Origin: Anaerolineae bacterium | GTDB taxonomy: Bacteria; Chloroflexota; Anaerolineae; Aggregatilineales; Aggregatilineaceae | Reading direction: 5' to 3' | DNA: 64,000 nucleotides | Assembly: GCA_027494015.1 (NCBI GenBank) | Contig: JAOSJP010000001.1 | Span: 751,073-815,072, forward strand | Part shown: positions 60,325-64,000 of the stretch, piece after piece | Layout of the letters: each line of letters starts with the position of its first letter | Numbering within the stretch: position 1 is the first letter of the stretch | The notes under the pieces: model-generated | Seen by the model: only the letters and a program-made list of their open reading frames with translations | Database searches by the model: none | What the model was told of the DNA's origin: nothing | Translations under genes and position numbers: made by a program

Positions 60325-62225
60325 ATGCTCAAAGGATTACGCTGGCCGTTTCTGGCGCTGCTGCTGGCGAGCACCTTGCTGGTTGTGGCGCTCATCGTGC
60401 GCCCGGACGACTCCGGCGAGACTCCCCCCACCGCCCCCACCGAGACCGCTCTGCCCACCCCCCAGCCGACGCCGCACCCCCCGACCCGACGCCCGCCCCC
60501 GCCGGCCTGCCCGCTGCCCAGCCGCTTCCGGCGGAGCCTGTTGCGCCGGGCAACGTGCTGGTCGAGGCGCTGGTGGGCCGCATTGTCAAGCTGAACCCGC
60601 TGCTGGCGACCTACAACCCGGTAGACCGCGACATCACCTCCCTGATCTTCGAAGGGCTGACGGCCAGCAACGAGTACGGCGAGATCGTGCCGCGCCTGGC
60701 CGAGTCGTGGACGGTGTCGCCGGATGGCTTGCAGTACTTCTTTGCGCTGCGCCAGGACGTGCTGTGGCAGGATGGCCTGCCCTTCACGGCGGACGATGTT
60801 GTGTTCACCTTTCGCCTGCTGGGCGATCCGCTCTTCCCCGGCGCGGAGTCGCTGCGCGCCTTCTGGCGCACGGTGGAAGTGGACGCGCTCTCCGAGTCGC
60901 TGGTGCGCTTCCGCCTGACGCAGCCGCTGGCCTCCTTCCCCGACCAGGTGCGCATCGGCGTCGTCCCGGCGCACGTGCTGGAGGGCACGCCCGTGCAGGA
61001 GCTGGGCCAGCATCCCTTCAACCTGCAATCGCCCATCGGCACCGGCCCCTACCAGATTGAAGCGCTCACCGCGTCCGGCGGGCAGATTGACGGCATCCAA
61101 CTGCGCGTCGCGCCCGTCTTTCGCCAGCGACCGGAAGGCGCTGAGGGCTACCTGATTGATCGCCTGGTCTTCCGCACCTACGACACGGCAGAAGCGGCCC
61201 TGGCCGCTTTCAGCGCGGGCGAGGTGCACAGCATCGGGGACCTCCCGCCAGAGACGCTGGAAATCGCGCGGCAGACGCCGGGCCTGAGCCTGTACACAAC
61301 CATCGCGCCGCGCGTCGGCGTGCTGATCTACAACTGGGAGCGCAGCGCTGTGCGCTTCGTGCGCAACCCGCGCGTGCGGCTGGCGCTGGCGCAGGCGGCT
61401 GACCGGGCGGGGCTGGTCGCGCGCGCGCTGGACGGGCGGGCGATCCTGGCCGACAGCCCGCTGCTGCCCACCTCCTGGGCCTATGTGCCCGGCCTGGCCT
61501 GGCCCGCCTACGACCCCGCCGGGGCAAAGGCGCTGCTGGACACGGCCAGCCTCATCTTCGAGAAGGAGACTCCCACGCCGGAGCCGACGGCTACGCCCGA
61601 AGAGGAGACTCCTTCGGACGCGGGTGAGGCTGCCCCAGAAGGCACGCCCGCCGCCGAAGACACACCGTCCGCTGAAGAAGCGCCAGACGAGCAAGCCACG
61701 CCCGAAGCCGAGCGCGAAGAGCCGATCCGCCTGGCGCTGACTCTGCTAACCACCGATGACCCGGCCCTGGTGACTCTCGCAGAGGGCATTGGCGCGGGCT
61801 GGGAGGGGCTTGGCTTCTCCGTGTCGGTCGAGGCGGTGAGCGCCGCAGAACTGCGCGCCCGCCTGCAAGACGGCGACTTCGACGCGGCGCTGGTCGAGTT
61901 CAGCTTCGAGCCGAACGCCGACCCGGACCCGTTCGTGTTCTGGCACCAGGGGCAATACGGCACGGGCCAGAACTACGGCGGCATGGACGACCGCCGCATC
62001 AGCGAGGCGCTGGAAGACGCCCGCCGCGACCCTGTCGGCATTAACCGGGCCGCCCACTACCGGCGTTTTCAGGAGTTGTTTGCCGAGCGGGTGCCGGCGC
62101 TGGTGCTGTACTATCCGCTCTATGTCTACGCGGCGGACGCCCGGCTGCAAGGCGTGCAGCTTGGCTTCATGAGCACGGCCAGCGACCGCTTTCGCAGCCT
62201 GCAGGACTGGCGCTTCGAGGGCTGA
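60325..62225 (+). CDS. Family-5 (peptide/nickel type) ABC substrate-binding protein (one frameshift)
   Basis: About 634 residues. Signal anchor LKGLRWPFLALLLASTLLVV, a Thr/Pro-rich linker (TPPTAPTETALPTPQPTP), then the SBP_bac_5 fold: VLVEALVGRIVKLNPLLATY, LIFEGLTASNEYGEIVPRLA, WQDGLPFTADDVVFTFRLL and GTGPYQIEAL. An acidic low-complexity insert (about 61555-61730) splits the later part of the fold, which resumes ... RLALTLLTTDDPALV and YGGMDDRRISEALEDARRD. One frame shift falls near 60475 in the linker. ATG 60325 follows GGGAGGGG. No permease is adjacent. Confidence 0.83.
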
Positions 62226-62361
62226 GGCGCGGCTGACAACGCATTCCCCCAGGGGCGCAAAGGGCCGAGAATCTCCATAGCTCCTCTCCGCGCCCTCTGC
62301 GCCTCTGCGATTCAGATATTTCACCCCCGCGCGCGATCTGCCCCCACACCCGGCCCCTGCT

Positions 62362-62389
62362 TTTGGCCGCTCCTCATTCGGCGTACAAT
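62362..62389 (+). promoter_or_regulatory. Probable promoter of the zinc alcohol dehydrogenase gene
   Basis: TTTGGC (62362-62367), 16-base spacer, TACAAT (62384-62389), 72 bases before ATG 62462. Good -10, weak -35. Confidence 0.5.
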
Positions 62390-62461
62390 GAGCACAGGAC
62401 GTGTGCGCGGCTGACGCGCCTTGAGGATAGGCGAAATCCCCGACCGGAGGAGTGTGCACCC

Positions 62462-63505
62462 ATGAGCAGGACCATGCTGGCCGCCTTTGTCAGAGCGCCC
62501 TTCGAATTCGCGCTGCGCGAGATCGCGGTGCCCGAAGTCCGCGAAGGCTGGGCCTTGATCAAAGTCGAAGCGTGCGGAATCTGCGGCACCGATCTGCACA
62601 TCGCCAGCTCGATCACCCATCGCCTGACGCCCAAACCGCCCACCGAGTGGCAGGGGTTCGGGCACGAGGTCGCCGGCATCGTGGCCCAGGTGGGGCCGGG
62701 CGTGCGCAACGTCAAAGAGGGCGACCGGGTCGTGCTGGAGAGCGGTTCCTACTGCGGCACGTGCGACCTGTGTCGCAACGGGCGCTCTGACCTGTGCAAC
62801 AAGGGGCCGAACTTCTGGAACAACGAAAGCATGGGCTTCGCCGAGTATATCCTGGCCCCCAAAGAGTGTCTCGTCCCCTTCGATGGCCTGAGCTTCGAAG
62901 TCGCCAGCCTCAGCGAGCCGTTGGGCGTGGCCCTGGACATGACCTATACGGCGGACATCGCCCTGGGCGACGACGTGCTGGTGCTGGGCCTCGGCCCGAT
63001 TGGTCTGCTGTCCATTCCCCTGGCCCGACACAAAGGCGCGGCGCACATCTACGCCGCCAACCGGTCGGGTGGCAGGCGCGCGGACCTGGCGCGGCTCTAC
63101 GGGGCGGACAGCGTGATCCTGACCAGCGAGACGCCGGTCGAGGAGATTCGCTTCCGGCGCGGCGGCGTAGACCGCGCGCTGGTCTCGGCGTCGGCGTCAG
63201 CGGTGCTGAGCGCCCTGCCGGTGATGAACTACGGCGGCATCATCGCCTTCATCGGCATCGAGTACGGCCCTGGCGCTGCGCTGACCTTCGACGCCAACGA
63301 GTTCCACTTCCGCAAGCTGCAACTGCGCGCCTCTCATGCCGCGCCCGCCCTGTACTTCCCCACCTGCTTGCAGCTTCTGAAGGATGGGCACGTCAACGGC
63401 GAGGCGATCATCTCCCACGTCATGCCGCTGGAGCGCATCGTCGAGGCCATGACGCTGCTGCGCGATGCGCGCGGCGACGTGCTGAAGATCGTGATCAAGC
63501 CGTGA
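62462..63505 (+). CDS. Zinc-dependent alcohol/polyol dehydrogenase (MDR family)
   Basis: Intact, 347 residues. Catalytic zinc site CGICGTDLHI and GFGHEVAGIVAQVGPGV; structural zinc Cys set CGTCDLCRNGRSDLC; Rossmann motif VLVLGLGPIGLLSIPLA. Related to threonine 3-dehydrogenase and sorbitol dehydrogenase-type enzymes; the substrate is not defined by sequence. CGGAGGAG precedes the ATG. Sole gene in its unit, followed by repeats. Confidence 0.9.
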   Translation: MSRTMLAAFVRAPFEFALREIAVPEVREGWALIKVEACGICGTDLHIASSITHRLTPKPPTEWQGFGHEVAGIVAQVGPGVRNVKEGDRVVLESGSYCGTCDLCRNGRSDLCNKGPNFWNNESMGFAEYILAPKECLVPFDGLSFEVASLSEPLGVALDMTYTADIALGDDVLVLGLGPIGLLSIPLARHKGAAHIYAANRSGGRRADLARLYGADSVILTSETPVEEIRFRRGGVDRALVSASASAVLSALPVMNYGGIIAFIGIEYGPGAALTFDANEFHFRKLQLRASHAAPALYFPTCLQLLKDGHVNGEAIISHVMPLERIVEAMTLLRDARGDVLKIVIKP

Positions 63506-63615
63506 GGGAAAGTGGCAGGCACATCGCCAAATCGCCGCGAACGTGCTGGACGAGGAGTGCATTTCTAGCCGCAGGCCCCATCAAGCCGTTGAAGGGGTGG
63601 GTTTGTACCCCCCAC

Positions 63616-63640
63616 GGGGGCGCTGCAGAGCAGCGCCCCC
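63616..63640. repeat. 11-base perfect inverted repeat
   Basis: GGGGGCGCTGC, AGA, GCAGCGCCCCC. Its right arm begins the tandem repeats that follow; it may act as a terminator-like stem for the dehydrogenase gene but has no T-run. Confidence 0.7.
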
Positions 63641-64000
63641 TGCCTGAAGGGAGCACCCACTCCTCAGGGCAATCGCTTCAAACATGCCGGTGTTCTACCT
63701 CACCCCCAGCCTCGCTGCGCTCGGCTTGGCGAGGCGCGCCAGCGCCGAGCGGGGGTGAGGTAAACCCAGGGCGCAGCAGAGCAGCGCCCCCTGCCTGAAG
63801 GGAGCACCCACTCCTCAGGGCAATCGCTTCAAACATGCCGGTGTTCTACCTCACCCCCAGCCTCGCTGCGCTCGGCTTGCCCCGGCGAGGGGCGCGCCAG
63901 CGCCGAGCGGGGGTGAGGTAAACCCAGGGCGCAGCAGAGCAGCGCCCCCTGCCTGAGAGGGGCACCCACTCCTCAGGGCAATCGCTTCAAACATGCCGGT
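63631..64000. repeat. Tandem repeat, 151- and 158-base units, running off the window
   Basis: CAGCGCCCCCTGCCTGA begins at 63631, 63782 and 63940. Each complete unit contains GGGCACCC/GAGCACCC, CAATCGCTTCAAACATGCC and one palindromic element bounded by TACCTCACCCCC and its complement (63696-63762, 63847-63920). The second unit has 7 extra bases in the palindrome loop. The third unit is cut by the window end. Confidence 0.9.

Noticed and set aside
59967..61694. 575-residue minus-strand ORF over secG and the binding protein
   Set aside because: Antisense shadow; secG and the family-5 binding protein on the plus strand are clear.

Overview
The window is high-GC bacterial DNA. It contains BMP-type, NMT1-type and family-5 ABC systems, a xanthine dehydrogenase-like locus, PucR and TetR regulators, Thr/Pro-rich linkers in exported proteins, and dispersed palindromes of the 'GTAGGGGCGGGTTTG' kind. 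Together these suggest a Chloroflexota (Anaerolineae-like) genome assembled from long reads. That placement is an inference from gene style; there is no rRNA or other marker in the window. I saw no tRNA, rRNA or CRISPR array.

Bases 1 to about 8475 do not carry genes of their own. They are a badly degraded reverse-complement copy of about 8475-18950, matched segment by segment through coding and non-coding parts alike. The copy is about 2 kb shorter than the original and has frequent indels. This looks like a fold-back (template plus complement) read left unpolished at a contig end. Genes from 8.5 to about 50 kb also carry many single frameshifts. Most genes from 50.3 to 63.5 kb are intact, so most breaks upstream are probably consensus errors.

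8.5-21.5 kb: a 5'-cut xylulokinase; a TetR regulator with an MMPL transporter and a visible promoter/operator; a nucleotide-sugar epimerase-like protein; an MFS transporter; PdxT; two small dimeric-barrel-type proteins; a broken GT87-like membrane gene. A kynureninase-like class V aminotransferase and a kynurenine-formamidase-like cyclase follow, then two receiver-only response regulators. 21.5-27 kb: a TPR/Pro-rich membrane protein, a PucR regulator and a secreted S41 peptidase.

26.9-47.3 kb is the main system. A SIS isomerase, PfkB kinase and acetyltransferase operon has its own promoter. A minus-strand run of twelve genes lies behind a strong promoter at 44033-44061: BMP-family binding protein, dual ATPase, two permeases, ADP-ribosylglycohydrolase-family enzyme, PfkB kinase, YjbQ, PsuG, two nucleoside hydrolases and two more PfkB kinases. 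Divergent from it are a third nucleoside hydrolase and two M42-type peptidases. The set reads as uptake of nucleosides (including pseudouridine), cleavage to base and ribose, and phosphorylation of the sugar. It recalls the E. coli yegTUV and psu sets in one locus. One permease carries two PPC-like beta domains in an extracytoplasmic loop, the other has a four-helix C-terminal extension, and two of the four PfkB proteins have GAGN where GAGD is expected.

47.3-51.3 kb: a fused 2Fe-2S/molybdopterin xanthine dehydrogenase-like gene whose 3' end is cut and joined to a methyltransferase fragment, plus its FAD subunit. 52-59 kb: an NMT1-type ABC importer, an ABC-2 exporter and a GAF-PAS histidine kinase. 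60-63.5 kb: SecG, a family-5 binding protein and a zinc alcohol dehydrogenase. The window ends in tandem and palindromic repeats.
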